Positions 46,246-54,896 of a DNA stretch of 64,000 nucleotides are shown here, one piece after another. How positions within the stretch are numbered: the first letter of the stretch is position 1; the number at the start of each line of letters is the position of its first letter. Origin of the DNA: Alistipes sp. Its GTDB lineage: Bacteria; Bacteroidota; Bacteroidia; Bacteroidales; Rikenellaceae. Under the pieces are notes generated by a model. It was given only the letters and a program-made list of their open reading frames with translations, was not told where the DNA came from and ran no database searches. The DNA lies in NCBI GenBank assembly GCA_029059935.1, contig JAIDUZ010000056.1, positions 1-64,000 on the forward strand, given 5' to 3'. The position numbers were made by a program, and so were the translations under genes.

Positions 46246-46611
46246 CTACTTCCGGTTCCGGCGGTCGATGCGCTCCACGAGTTCCCGCAGTTCCTCGACC
46301 GAAATCTTCTCCTCCTCGACCAGCGCCGAGACGGCCCCGAGGTAGGAGTTTTCAAAATATTTGCGGATGACACCGCCCAGCGTCCGGCGCGAAAATTCGG
46401 CCTCGGAGACCGCAGGAAAATACTGGTAGGTGCTGCCGAAAGCCTTGTGCGCGACGTAGCCCTTGGCTTCGAGCGCCCTCACCATGGTGGAGAGGGTGTT
46501 GAAATGGGGCTTGGGCTCGGGCGACAAATCCACCAGTTCACGGACGAACAGCGGTCCGTGCTCCCAGAAACAGCGCATCAGTTCTTCTTCGCGCGGCGTA
46601 AGTTTTTCCAT
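46246..46611 (-). CDS. BlaI/MecI-family transcriptional repressor
   Basis: Winged-helix repressor of 121 residues. I chose ATG at 46611 (MEKLTPREEELMRCFWEHGP) over the track's TTG nine bases upstream. The DNA-binding part has FNTLSTMVRALEAKGYVAHK, and the C-terminal dimerisation part starts near residue 75 and includes the region usually cut by the partner peptidase. It should repress its own operon by binding the two dyads at 46764-46801, and be released when the M56 protein is activated. Confidence 0.93.
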   Translation of the reverse strand: MEKLTPREEELMRCFWEHGPLFVRELVDLSPEPKPHFNTLSTMVRALEAKGYVAHKAFGSTYQYFPAVSEAEFSRRTLGGVIRKYFENSYLGAVSALVEEEKISVEELRELVERIDRRNRK

Positions 46612-46735
46612 AACGAACAATTCGGCTATCGGTTATCGGAGCATTCGCATCGGCACCTCCCTGCACCTTATATATAATAAGGCCGGAACCCGCATTCCGC
46701 TGCGGCCGGTGCGCCGGCGTGCGACCCTCCGAATG

Positions 46736-46765
46736 CAAAGATAACTAAAAAATCTTCACGTGCAA
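46736..46765 (-). promoter_or_regulatory. Promoter of the blaI-M56 operon
   Basis: On the minus strand, TTG (46765-46763), a 19-base spacer and TATCTTTG (46743-46736). The predicted leader is about 118 bases. Confidence 0.7.
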
Positions 46766-46801
46766 CTATTTTACATAGTTTTTCAACTAAAAAATTTAGT
46801 T
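46764..46801. promoter_or_regulatory. Two operator-like dyads for the BlaI-type repressor
   Basis: AACTAT-TTTAC-ATAGTT (46764-46780) and AACTAAA-AAA-TTTAGTT (46785-46801) are perfect dyads sharing AACTA/TAGTT. Their centres are 21 bp apart, two helical turns. The first overlaps the -33 element of the blaI promoter, so occupancy would block transcription. Confidence 0.75.
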
Positions 46802-46870
46802 CGGTATCCGGAACGAGGTTTGAAAGGTGAAAAACAAGGGGACGGATGCAGCGAAAACGCGAGAATAAAC

Positions 46871-46878
46871 TATCTTTG
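46871..46878 (+). promoter_or_regulatory. -7 box of the comEA-like gene
   Basis: TATCTTTG, 37 bases before the ATG at 46916. The -33 position has no clear TTTG. It is divergent from the blaI promoter, about 70 bp from the nearest dyad. Confidence 0.5.
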
Positions 46879-46915
46879 TCCTCAGAAGAACCCGCCACCC
46901 CCGAATACCGAGACG

Positions 46916-48049
46916 ATGAAACTTTTCACGGAACGCGAAATCCGCGCTGCGGCGATTTTCCTGCCGCTGGCCCTGCTGGTGCTGGTCGGGGCGATGCTGG
47001 CACGGCCGAAGCGCGACCCGCAGCCGGCGCTCGAAGCCGAACGGCGCGCGGCGGCACAGCAGCGCGACACGCTGCGCCCCAGGCCTTTCGACCCCAACAC
47101 GGTGAGCTACGAAGAACTGCGCGACATGGGGCTGACCGCCGCCGAAGCGGCGGGCCTCATCGGCTACCGGGCGAGCGGCAAGATCTTCGCCATCCCGGAA
47201 GACGTGGCGACCTGCTACGCCATCGGCGACTCCCTCTACCGGCAACTGAAACCCTGCATCCGCATCCGCCGCCGCTATGTCCGGCAAGCGCGGAGATACG
47301 ACAACGACCGGATGGTGACGCACCCCATAGCTCCGCAGCCGTTCCGCGTGGACACGGTGAGCGCACGCTATCTGCGGGCGACGGGACTGCTCACGCAACG
47401 CCGTGCCGAGACCTTCGTCAAGTGGCGCAACACCCACCCCATCAAGGACATGGACGAAGTGCGCAAATGCTATGCGATCGACGACTCGACGGCCCGGGTT
47501 CTGGAACCCTACCTGCTCTTTCCGGAACCGGCGGCCCGCCCGGACCCGCGCATCGGAATCAACGGAGCCGACTCGGCGACGCTCTGCACCATAAAAGGCA
47601 TCGGCCCGAAAACCGCCGGCAGAATCGTTGCCTACCGCAAACGGCTGGGCGGCTTCGTGCGGGTGGAACAACTGGCCGAAGTGGCCGGCATGACGGAAGC
47701 GAACTACGAAAGAATTTTGCAACAAATTTACTGCGACAGTTGCGGAATTAGGAAAATTCATATTAACTTTGCCGCGCCGGAAGAATTCGGGGAACATCCC
47801 TACATGAGTTCGCGGATACTCCGGAAAATAATGAACCGAAGGCAGCAGAAAGGAGGTTGGATCACACCGGAAGCATTCTATGAAGAAGACATACTCAGTC
47901 CCGAGGAGGCCGCGCGAGTGGCCCCGTACCTGAGTTTCGGGCTTCCGGACCGCACCGACGACCGACACGAACAGCCTGCGGACATGGGGGATGACGCCAA
48001 AAACGAAGATTCCGCCGCCGCGAACGAAGACAACAACCACGAATCGTAA
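46916..48049 (+). CDS. ComEA-like helix-hairpin-helix DNA-binding protein
   Basis: Membrane-anchored protein of 377 residues with one N-terminal helix (FLPLALLVLVGAML) and a periplasmic part with repeated helix-hairpin-helix units. The units begin FDPNTVSYEELRDMGL, FRVDTVSARYLRATGL and INGADSATLCTIKGIGPKTA, the last with the canonical GIGPKTA turn, followed by a fourth partial unit. ComEA proteins bind incoming DNA in competence; in Bacteroidetes the role is not well established. The acidic C-terminal tail (DDAKNEDSAAANEDNN) is unusual. ATG 46916 fits the TATCTTTG box. The protein continues to 22 bases before rpsU. Confidence 0.85.
   Translation: MKLFTEREIRAAAIFLPLALLVLVGAMLARPKRDPQPALEAERRAAAQQRDTLRPRPFDPNTVSYEELRDMGLTAAEAAGLIGYRASGKIFAIPEDVATCYAIGDSLYRQLKPCIRIRRRYVRQARRYDNDRMVTHPIAPQPFRVDTVSARYLRATGLLTQRRAETFVKWRNTHPIKDMDEVRKCYAIDDSTARVLEPYLLFPEPAARPDPRIGINGADSATLCTIKGIGPKTAGRIVAYRKRLGGFVRVEQLAEVAGMTEANYERILQQIYCDSCGIRKIHINFAAPEEFGEHPYMSSRILRKIMNRRQQKGGWITPEAFYEEDILSPEEAARVAPYLSFGLPDRTDDRHEQPADMGDDAKNEDSAAANEDNNHES
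47740..47771 (+). promoter_or_regulatory. Possible internal promoter for rpsU
   Basis: TTG at 47740-47742, a 21-base spacer and TAACTTTG at 47764-47771, inside the comEA-like gene and about 300 bases before rpsU. It would give rpsU a transcript of its own. Confidence 0.4.
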
Positions 48050-48070
48050 AATCAAAAAAAGCAGAATACC

Positions 48071-48262
48071 ATGATTATCATGCAGGTAAAGGAGGGCGAA
48101 AACATCGAACGCGCCCTGAAGAAATTCAAACGCAAATACGAGCGCACGGGCGTTCTCAAGGAACTCCGCCGCCGTCAGTACTTCACCAAGCCTTCGGTCC
48201 AGAAGCGCGAAGCGATGATGCACGCCGTATACGTGGAGCACATGTACCGCAACGAAGACTGA
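48071..48262 (+). CDS. rpsU: 30S ribosomal protein S21
   Basis: Small-subunit ribosomal protein of 63 residues, basic and helical, which helps base-pairing of mRNA leaders with 16S rRNA. The stretch VKEGENIERALKKFKRKYERTG and the following RRRQYFTKPSVQKR are diagnostic. Two starts are possible (48071 and the ATG three codons on); family members begin a few residues before VKEGE, so 48071 is used. It ends at a strong terminator. Confidence 0.97.
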   Translation: MIIMQVKEGENIERALKKFKRKYERTGVLKELRRRQYFTKPSVQKREAMMHAVYVEHMYRNED

Positions 48263-48295
48263 CAACCGCCGGCCGCGGGAAGCCGCGGGGGCAAC

Positions 48296-48328
48296 GAAAA
48301 AGGGAGCCTTTCGAGGCTCCTTTTTTTC
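48296..48328 (+). terminator. Terminator after rpsU
   Basis: AAAAAGGGAGCC-TTTCGA-GGCTCCTTTTTTT, a perfect stem with long A and T tracts on either side, so it can work in both directions; it faces the convergent 5'-nucleotidase gene. The rest of the gap to 48505 shows no gene. Confidence 0.88.
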
Positions 48329-48505
48329 GTGCCCCGGAGCCGGCCCTGCACGAGGAAGGCACCGGCTTTCGCTCAGAACGACAAGGCGGAAAGAATCCGG
48401 CCCGGACGGCCCCGGAAACCGCATCCGGCGGCGAGAAGAAGTCGCGCAGAGAAAATTAAAGGGCCCGCAGAATTGCGGGCCCTATCGCTTGTTATGCCGG
48501 ACAAC

Positions 48506-49930
48506 TTACCTTTCCGGTACGATCATCACCTGCTGACGCCGCGCGTTGTCGGCACGCAAGGGACTCTTCGACTGCAGCTCGTTGATGAGCACATCGGCCA
48601 CCTCGACGTCGGTGACGGTACCGTCGGTGTAGTCCAGGTCCTTGTAATTCTTATAGATGTAGTCGCTCATGGCCAGCGTGTAGACGCGGCCCTCGCGCAA
48701 GTCGTGGAACCGCACGTCGACCGCCCGGTCCAGCTCGTCGACCAGAATGGTGTAGGGGGTGGTGAGGATGATGTCGACGCGGTGTCCCTCGCGCGTATCC
48801 TCGTTGTATTTGGCGACAATCATGCGCCGCATCTGCCCGGGCGTCATGCGCAGCGTGGCGACCCGGGTGCCGAAAGGCTCCAGGTCGTAGACCCGGGCGC
48901 GGCTCACGTCGCCGGCGGCGATGCTGTCGAGGCGCACGCCGCCCACGTGGTAGACGCCGATGTCGGCCCCGGCATCCTCGGCGATGGCGCGGGCCATCCA
49001 GTTGGCCAGCCCCGCCTTGTCGGGCTGCACAGCGAACTTGCCGATGAAACGGTTGAGCTCGGAATCGGCATAATAACCCTCGACCTGCGCAGCGAACTCC
49101 GCATCGGGCGCGTAGGCGTCGAGCGGCACGATGCGATAATCGATGCTTTCAACCTTATGTCCGCGCATCCGCACGGTCGTGGCGCCCACGTTCTGCAGGT
49201 TCCTGCCCGACTGCGTGAGCAGCGTACCGTTCACCAACGTATCCAGCTCGACGTGCGTATGCCCGCCGATGACCAGGTCGAACAGCTGCGTTTTGCTCAG
49301 CAGCTCCAGGTCGCGGTCGTCGCCCATGTGCGAAAGAAGCACGAGCAAATCGACCTTGGGGCGCAGCTCCTCGGCATACTTCATCGCCTCGGCCTGCGGG
49401 TCGGGGAACTCCAGTCCGACGAACGACGCCGTATGGCCCGCCGGATGGCCCGGCCCCTCGTAGTTGGTCACCGCACCCACGATGCCGATGCGCAGACCGC
49501 CGCGCTCGACGACGGCATAGGGCACGACCTGCGGGAAGGTGCAGGTGTCGCTGATGCAGTTGGCGCAGACGATTTCGGCGGCAATGCTGTCGACCATGCG
49601 GCCCAGGAAAGCCTGACCGTGGTCGAACTCGTGGTTGCCGAAAGTCATGACGTCGTAGCCCAGGCGGTTCATCAGCTCGATCATCGGCTTGCCGGGAACG
49701 GGCACCTTGTCGACGAAGGCATTGCCGGTCCAGCGATCGCCCGCGTCGACCAGCAGGACGAGCTGCGCGGTGTCGCGGCATGCCCGGACGGCGGCGGCCA
49801 GCTGCGGAAAACGCTGTATTTTGGCATGCATGTCGTTGGTCGAGAGGATGACGAGCGTACGCTCGCGCGGCATGCAGGCCGCCGCGAAGAGGGCGACAGC
49901 CAGGAAGGACGCACGGAAGAAATGTTTCAT
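48506..49930 (-). CDS. 5'-nucleotidase/UshA-type metallophosphoesterase lipoprotein
   Basis: Periplasmic two-domain enzyme of 474 residues that probably removes phosphate from nucleotides. The start at 49930 gives lipoprotein signal MKHFFRASFLAVALFAAAC; the track's ATG at 49951 adds seven residues that do not look like a signal. The metallophosphatase part has STNDMHAKI, LLVDAGDRWTGN, TFGNHEFDHG and VIGGHTHVELD, covering the metal ligands. The C-terminal substrate-binding domain starts near residue 290 (IGVYHVGGVRLDSIAAGDV). It is divergent from the nucleoside kinase gene, which suits a shared role in nucleoside salvage (inference). Confidence 0.9.
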   Translation of the reverse strand: MKHFFRASFLAVALFAAACMPRERTLVILSTNDMHAKIQRFPQLAAAVRACRDTAQLVLLVDAGDRWTGNAFVDKVPVPGKPMIELMNRLGYDVMTFGNHEFDHGQAFLGRMVDSIAAEIVCANCISDTCTFPQVVPYAVVERGGLRIGIVGAVTNYEGPGHPAGHTASFVGLEFPDPQAEAMKYAEELRPKVDLLVLLSHMGDDRDLELLSKTQLFDLVIGGHTHVELDTLVNGTLLTQSGRNLQNVGATTVRMRGHKVESIDYRIVPLDAYAPDAEFAAQVEGYYADSELNRFIGKFAVQPDKAGLANWMARAIAEDAGADIGVYHVGGVRLDSIAAGDVSRARVYDLEPFGTRVATLRMTPGQMRRMIVAKYNEDTREGHRVDIILTTPYTILVDELDRAVDVRFHDLREGRVYTLAMSDYIYKNYKDLDYTDGTVTDVEVADVLINELQSKSPLRADNARRQQVMIVPER

Positions 49931-49968
49931 ATATGTCGGTTTTGTTGTCATAATCGGTTTGCGATGGT

Positions 49969-49996
49969 CAAAATTACAAAATAATTTCTATCTTTA
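49969..49996. promoter_or_regulatory. Back-to-back promoters for the 5'-nucleotidase and nucleoside kinase
   Basis: On the minus strand TAATTTTG (49976-49969) reads toward the 5'-nucleotidase. On the plus strand TATCTTTA (49989-49996, last base off) reads toward the kinase. The two -7 boxes are only 12 bases apart, so the promoters overlap. Confidence 0.5.
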
Positions 49997-50027
49997 CGTG
50001 TTGTTTTGCGAATAATCGTCACCTCCT

Positions 50028-51698
50028 ATGACCGACACCATCCAAATCGTCTGCGACGACCTCGGCGGCCCTGTGGAAGTGCCCATGGGCACCCCGCTCT
50101 CGGAACTTGCGGCGCGCATCGGGCCGCGCCCCCTGCCGCTGCTGGCGGCCGAGGTGGACAACCGCATCAAGGAACTGAGCTACAAACTGTATGCCCCTGC
50201 CACGGTGCGTTTCGCAGACATCGCGTCGTTCGCCGGCATCCGCGTCTACCAACGCACCGCGTGGTTCATTCTTCAGAAAGCGGTGGAGGACCTCTACCCC
50301 GGGCAGAAGCTCCACATCCGCCACTCGCTGGGCCGCAGCGGCTTCTACTGCGAAATAGAAGGGACGGACGAATTCACGGCCGCGGAAGCCGAAGCCCTGC
50401 GCCGCCGCATGCGCGAAATCGCGGACGCCGACCTGCCCATACGCCGCGTACGGGCCCTGACCTCGGAAGTCCGCGCCCGCTATGCCGCCCTGGGCTACGA
50501 AGACAAAATCGCCCTGCTGGACACCCGCCCGCGTCTTTACAGCGAATACCACACGCTCGGCGACACGGTGGGCTACTTCTACGGAGCGCTGGCCTCCTCG
50601 ACGGGCTACGTCCGGCTGTTCGGCATCGAACCCTACTACGACGGATTCTACCTGGCGCTGCCGCTGCGCACGGCGCCCGAACGCATACACACCGACTTCT
50701 ACCAGGAGAAGATGTTCGGCATCTTCCGCGAATACCAGTCGTGGGTGCGCATCATGGGCGTGCCCACGGTGGGCGACGTGAACGCCAAGGTGCTGGCGGG
50801 CGACGCCGGGGGCATGATCAAGCTGGCCGAAGCGTTCCACGAACGCAAGTTCGCCTGGGTGGCCGACTCGATTTACGAAGCCAACCTTACGCGCGGAACC
50901 CGCATGGTGCTGATTTCGGGCCCCTCGTCGAGCGGCAAGACCACGTCGGCCAAGCGTCTGGGCATCCAGTTAGGCGTGCTGGGGCTGAAACCCGTGATGA
51001 TTTCGCTGGACGACTACTTCGTGGAACGCGAGAAGACCCCGCTCGACGAAAACGGCGAATACGACTACGAAGCGCTCGAAGCCATCGACCTGGAACTCTT
51101 CAACGACCACCTGCGCCGCCTGATGGCGGGCGAGAGCATCGACATCCCGCGCTACGACTTCGTGACGGGGCGCCGCACGAAGCACGACGCGCCCCTGACG
51201 CTGGACGAACGCTCGATACTGATAGTGGAAGGCATTCACGGACTCAACCCGCGGCTGACCCCCTCGATTCCCGACTCGCAGAAGTTCCGCATCTACATCT
51301 CGTGCTTCACGTCGGTGGCGATGGACAACCTCTCGCGCATCGCCACGACGGACAACCGCCTGCTGCGCCGCCTGGTTCGCGACTACGCACAACGAGGTTC
51401 CGATGCGCTGTCGACCCTGGCGCGCTGGCCGAGCGTGCGCCGCGGCGAAGAGAAGCACATATTCCCCTATCAGGAAAACGCCGACGTGATGCTCAACTCG
51501 TCGCTCTTCTACGAAATATCGGTCCTGAGACCCTATGCCGAGAAGATGCTGCGCGAAGTGCCCGACACGGTGCCGGAGTACGACGAAGCGCGCCGCATGC
51601 TCAAGTTTCTGGACAACTTCATACCCATTGCGCCCGACGAGATACCGCCGACGTCGATCCTGCGCGAATTCATCGGCGGAAGCAGCTTCAAATATTAA
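50028..51698 (+). CDS. Nucleoside kinase of the uridine kinase type with TGS/ThrRS-like N-terminus
   Basis: Cytoplasmic protein of 556 residues. The first ~60 residues resemble a TGS domain (IQIVCDDLGGPVEVPMGTPL). Residues about 65-230 look like the second editing-type domain of threonyl-tRNA synthetase (HIRHSLGRSGFYCEIEG). The C-terminal half is a P-loop kinase with Walker A GPSSSGKTT (about 298), MISLDDYFVEREKTP, YDFVTGRR and IVEGIHGLNPRL, as in uridine kinase. It likely phosphorylates uridine or a related nucleoside. ATG 50028 follows a TATCTTTA box. A GTGAAARG repeat starts right after the stop. Confidence 0.88.
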   Translation: MTDTIQIVCDDLGGPVEVPMGTPLSELAARIGPRPLPLLAAEVDNRIKELSYKLYAPATVRFADIASFAGIRVYQRTAWFILQKAVEDLYPGQKLHIRHSLGRSGFYCEIEGTDEFTAAEAEALRRRMREIADADLPIRRVRALTSEVRARYAALGYEDKIALLDTRPRLYSEYHTLGDTVGYFYGALASSTGYVRLFGIEPYYDGFYLALPLRTAPERIHTDFYQEKMFGIFREYQSWVRIMGVPTVGDVNAKVLAGDAGGMIKLAEAFHERKFAWVADSIYEANLTRGTRMVLISGPSSSGKTTSAKRLGIQLGVLGLKPVMISLDDYFVEREKTPLDENGEYDYEALEAIDLELFNDHLRRLMAGESIDIPRYDFVTGRRTKHDAPLTLDERSILIVEGIHGLNPRLTPSIPDSQKFRIYISCFTSVAMDNLSRIATTDNRLLRRLVRDYAQRGSDALSTLARWPSVRRGEEKHIFPYQENADVMLNSSLFYEISVLRPYAEKMLREVPDTVPEYDEARRMLKFLDNFIPIAPDEIPPTSILREFIGGSSFKY

Positions 51699-51915
51699 GT
51701 GAAAAATGAAAGGTGAAAGGTGAAAAGTGGGAAATATGGCAATTCACTTTCGGCATTATCATAGTTTGGTGTTGCAATTGCGGCTCGAAGAGCCTGCGGG
51801 CCGCAGCCTCCCCCGGCGGAAGCCTGCAAACGTGCTCCGCAGGCTGCGGCGGTTTCTGCAACATGAAAGTATCCGATTTTTCACCTTTAACCTTTCACTT
51901 TTAACCTAAACTTTT
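51696..51915. repeat. Gap bracketed by inverted GTGAAARG units (copy D)
   Basis: The kinase stop TAA is followed directly by GTGAAAAATGAAAGGTGAAA. The other side has TTTTTCACCTTTAACCTTTC just before gcvP. The core holds a 10-bp stem GCCGCAGCCT (51800-51809)/AGGCTGCGGC (51841-51850), and GGCCGCAGCCTCC, which recurs inverted at 37512-37524. Confidence 0.72.
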
Positions 51916-51930
51916 AACCCCTTGCCAAAT

Positions 51931-54753
51931 ATGTTCGACAAGTTTTCCGAACGCCACATCGGCGTCACCAACGAAACAGAGCTCCACGAGATGCTCGCCA
52001 CGATCGGCGTCGGGTCGGTCGACGAACTGATCGCGCAGGTCATTCCCGCGTCGATCCGCTTGAAGAAACCCCTGGCGCTGCCCGAGGGCATGAGCGAATA
52101 CGAATTCGCCGCGCACATCCGCTCGCTGGCCGACCGCAACCGCCCGCTGCGCTCGTTCATCGGCATGGGCTACTACCCCTGCGCCGTGCCGGCCGCCGTG
52201 GTGCGCAACGTCTTCGAGAACCCGGCGTGGTACACCTCCTATACTCCCTATCAGGCCGAAATATCGCAGGGCCGTCTGGAAGCCCTGCTGAACTTCCAGA
52301 CCGCCGTCATCTCGCTCACGGGCATGGAAATCGGCAACTGCTCGCTGCTGGACGAAGGCACCGCCGCGGCCGAAGCGATGGCCATGATGCACTCGCTGCG
52401 CTCGCGCGAAGCGGTCAAGGAGGGGCGCAACCAGCTCTTCGTCGACCGCAACATCTTCCCGCAGACGCTCGACGTGCTGCTCACGCGCAGCGAACCGTTC
52501 GGCATCGAACTTATCGTCGACGACTACGACCAATATGAATTCACGGGTCGCGAATTCGGCGCCATCGTCCAATACCCGGCGGCCGACGGCACGGTGCGCG
52601 ACTATGCCGGCTTCGCGGCGGCGGCCCACGCCGCAGGGGCTCTGGTGACGGCCGTCGCCGACCTGCTGTCGCTGGCCCTGCTGAAAGCTCCGGGCGAATG
52701 GGGCGCCGACATCGCCGTGGGTTCGGCCCAGCGCCTGGGCATCCCGATGGGCTTCGGCGGTCCCGGAGCGGGCTACATGGCCACGCGCGAAGCCTACAAA
52801 CGCAACATGCCGGGCCGCATCATCGGCGTTTCGGTCGACCGTCTGGGCAACAAGGCGCTGCGCATGGCGCTGCAGATGCGCGAACAACACATCAAACGCG
52901 AACGTGCGACATCGAACATCTGCACCGCATCGGCCCTGATGGCCTCGATGACGGGCTTCTACTGCGTCTACAACGGACCGGAAGGCCTGCGCCGGGCGGC
53001 CGAAACAGCCCACAACGCCGCGCTGACGGCAGCCGAAGCGCTGAAAGCCCTGGGCTACGAACCGACGGCCGCGGAGTTCTTCGACACGCTGCAAGTGGAA
53101 GCCGAAGCGGCCGTGGTGCAGTCGCTGGCCCTGGAGTGCGGCATCAACTTCTACTACCCCTCCGAAGGCACGGTGCGCATGTCGTTCGACGAAGTGACCA
53201 CGCCGGCCGAAATCGAAGAAGTAGTACGCATCTTCGCGGCGGCCAAAGGCAAGAAAATCAAGTCAGTGAAACCGGTGACGGAGAGCTGCATCCCGGCCGC
53301 GCTGCGCCGCACGAGCGCCTATCTGCAAGAACCCGTATTCAACGCCTACCGCTCGGAGAGCGCCCTGATGCGCTACATCAAGAAACTCGAACACCGCGAC
53401 ATCTCGCTGGCCGACTCGATGATTTCGCTGGGCTCGTGCACCATGAAGCTCAACGCTGCGGCCCTGATGCAACCCCTCTCGCTGGCGGGATTCCAGAACA
53501 TGCACCCCTTTGCGCCGGCCGACCAGGCCGAAGGCTACATGCAGCTGATACGCGAACTGGAAGAAGACCTGGCGACCATCACGGGATTCGCGGCCTGCTC
53601 GCTGCAACCCAACTCGGGCGCCGCGGGCGAATACTCGGGACTGATGGTCATCCGAGCCTATCATCAGAGCCGCGGCCAGGGCTACCGCAACATCGTGCTG
53701 ATTCCGGCCTCGGCCCACGGCACCAACCCGGCGTCGGCGGCCATGGCGGGGATGAAAATCGTGACGGTGGCCTGCGACGACAAAGGCAACATCGACGTGG
53801 CCGACCTTGAAGCCAAGGCGCAGGAACACGCCTCGGAGCTGTGCGGACTGATGGTGACCTACCCCTCGACGCACGGCGTGTTCGAGAGCCGCATCCGCGA
53901 AATCGTGGAAATCGTACACGACGCAGGCGGCCAGGTCTACATGGACGGGGCCAACATGAACGCCCAGGTGGGACTGACGAATCCGGGCTACATCGGTGCG
54001 GACGTCTGCCATCTGAACCTGCACAAGACCTTCGCCATGCCCCACGGAGGCGGCGGTCCGGGCGTAGGCCCCATATGCGTGGCCGAACACCTGCGTCCGT
54101 TCCTGCCCTCGCACCCGGTGGTGGCGACGGGCGGCGACGAAGGCATCACGGCCGTGGCCTCGGCACCCTGGGGCTCGGCGCTGCTGCTGCCCATCACCTA
54201 CGGCTACATCAAGATGCTGGGCGAAGCAGGTCTGCGCCGTGCGACGGAAATGGCCATCGTCAACGCCAACTACATGTCGGCGGCCCTGGCGAAAGAATAC
54301 CGCACCTACTACTCGGGCGAAACGGGTCGTGTGGGTCATGAGATGATACTCGACCTGACGAACTTCAAGAAAGACTACGGCATCGACTGCGGCGACATCG
54401 CCCACCGTCTGATGGACTACGGATTCCATGCCCCGACCCTCTCGTTCCCGGTGCACGAGACGCTGATGGTCGAACCCACCGAATCGGAACCCAAAGCCGA
54501 GATGGATCGCTTCATCGAAGCGCTCGTGGCGATCAAACGCGAATGCGAAGCAGCCGTCGGCCAAGCGGACAACGTAGTGGCGAACGCACCCCACACGGCG
54601 CCGGAACTGTGCGGCGAATGGGCGCACCCCTACACGCGCGAGAAAGCGGCGTTCCCGCTGGCCTGGGTGCGCGAAGCAAAGTTCTTCCCCTACGTATCGA
54701 AAATCGACAACGGATACGGCGACCGCAACCTGTGCTGCGTGAACGCGGAATAA
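51931..54753 (+). CDS. gcvP: Glycine dehydrogenase (decarboxylating), P-protein
   Basis: PLP-dependent enzyme of the glycine cleavage system that decarboxylates glycine and passes the aminomethyl group to GcvH. This is the full-length single-chain form (940 residues), with both halves fused. The PLP lysine is in CHLNLHKTFAMPHGGGGPG; the N-terminal half shows MGYYPCAVPAAVVRNVFENP and QAEISQGRLEALLNFQT. The start is ATG 51931 (MFDKFSERHIG); the track's TTG is three codons earlier, at the repeat edge. No gcvT or gcvH is in the window and no glycine riboswitch is evident upstream. It ends at a strong terminator. Confidence 0.97.
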   Translation: MFDKFSERHIGVTNETELHEMLATIGVGSVDELIAQVIPASIRLKKPLALPEGMSEYEFAAHIRSLADRNRPLRSFIGMGYYPCAVPAAVVRNVFENPAWYTSYTPYQAEISQGRLEALLNFQTAVISLTGMEIGNCSLLDEGTAAAEAMAMMHSLRSREAVKEGRNQLFVDRNIFPQTLDVLLTRSEPFGIELIVDDYDQYEFTGREFGAIVQYPAADGTVRDYAGFAAAAHAAGALVTAVADLLSLALLKAPGEWGADIAVGSAQRLGIPMGFGGPGAGYMATREAYKRNMPGRIIGVSVDRLGNKALRMALQMREQHIKRERATSNICTASALMASMTGFYCVYNGPEGLRRAAETAHNAALTAAEALKALGYEPTAAEFFDTLQVEAEAAVVQSLALECGINFYYPSEGTVRMSFDEVTTPAEIEEVVRIFAAAKGKKIKSVKPVTESCIPAALRRTSAYLQEPVFNAYRSESALMRYIKKLEHRDISLADSMISLGSCTMKLNAAALMQPLSLAGFQNMHPFAPADQAEGYMQLIRELEEDLATITGFAACSLQPNSGAAGEYSGLMVIRAYHQSRGQGYRNIVLIPASAHGTNPASAAMAGMKIVTVACDDKGNIDVADLEAKAQEHASELCGLMVTYPSTHGVFESRIREIVEIVHDAGGQVYMDGANMNAQVGLTNPGYIGADVCHLNLHKTFAMPHGGGGPGVGPICVAEHLRPFLPSHPVVATGGDEGITAVASAPWGSALLLPITYGYIKMLGEAGLRRATEMAIVNANYMSAALAKEYRTYYSGETGRVGHEMILDLTNFKKDYGIDCGDIAHRLMDYGFHAPTLSFPVHETLMVEPTESEPKAEMDRFIEALVAIKRECEAAVGQADNVVANAPHTAPELCGEWAHPYTREKAAFPLAWVREAKFFPYVSKIDNGYGDRNLCCVNAE

Positions 54754-54777
54754 CCGTTCCGGGCAACGATTCTTCAC

Positions 54778-54808
54778 AACCGCTCCGGACGTTCCGGAGC
54801 GGTTTTTC
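54778..54808 (+). terminator. Terminator after gcvP
   Basis: AACCGCTCCGG-ACGTT-CCGGAGCGGTT followed by TTT, a perfect 11-bp stem starting 24 bases after the stop. Confidence 0.9.
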
Positions 54809-54838
54809 GTATCCGGGATGCAATCGAAAGACCGAAAA

Positions 54839-54870
54839 TTTGGAGAATCCGCCTTTTTATGCTATCTTGC
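54839..54870 (+). promoter_or_regulatory. Promoter of the DUF4377 lipoprotein gene
   Basis: TTTG at 54839-54842, a 20-base spacer, then TATCTTGC at 54863-54870 (imperfect -7). It lies just after the gcvP terminator and 27 bases before the ATG. Confidence 0.55.
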
Positions 54871-54896
54871 AAACACTTAAACTCAAAGAATCCATC

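Noticed and set aside
51699-51930. Glycine riboswitch before gcvP
   Set aside because: The gap is explained by repeat copy D and a GC-rich hairpin; I see no glycine-aptamer pattern.
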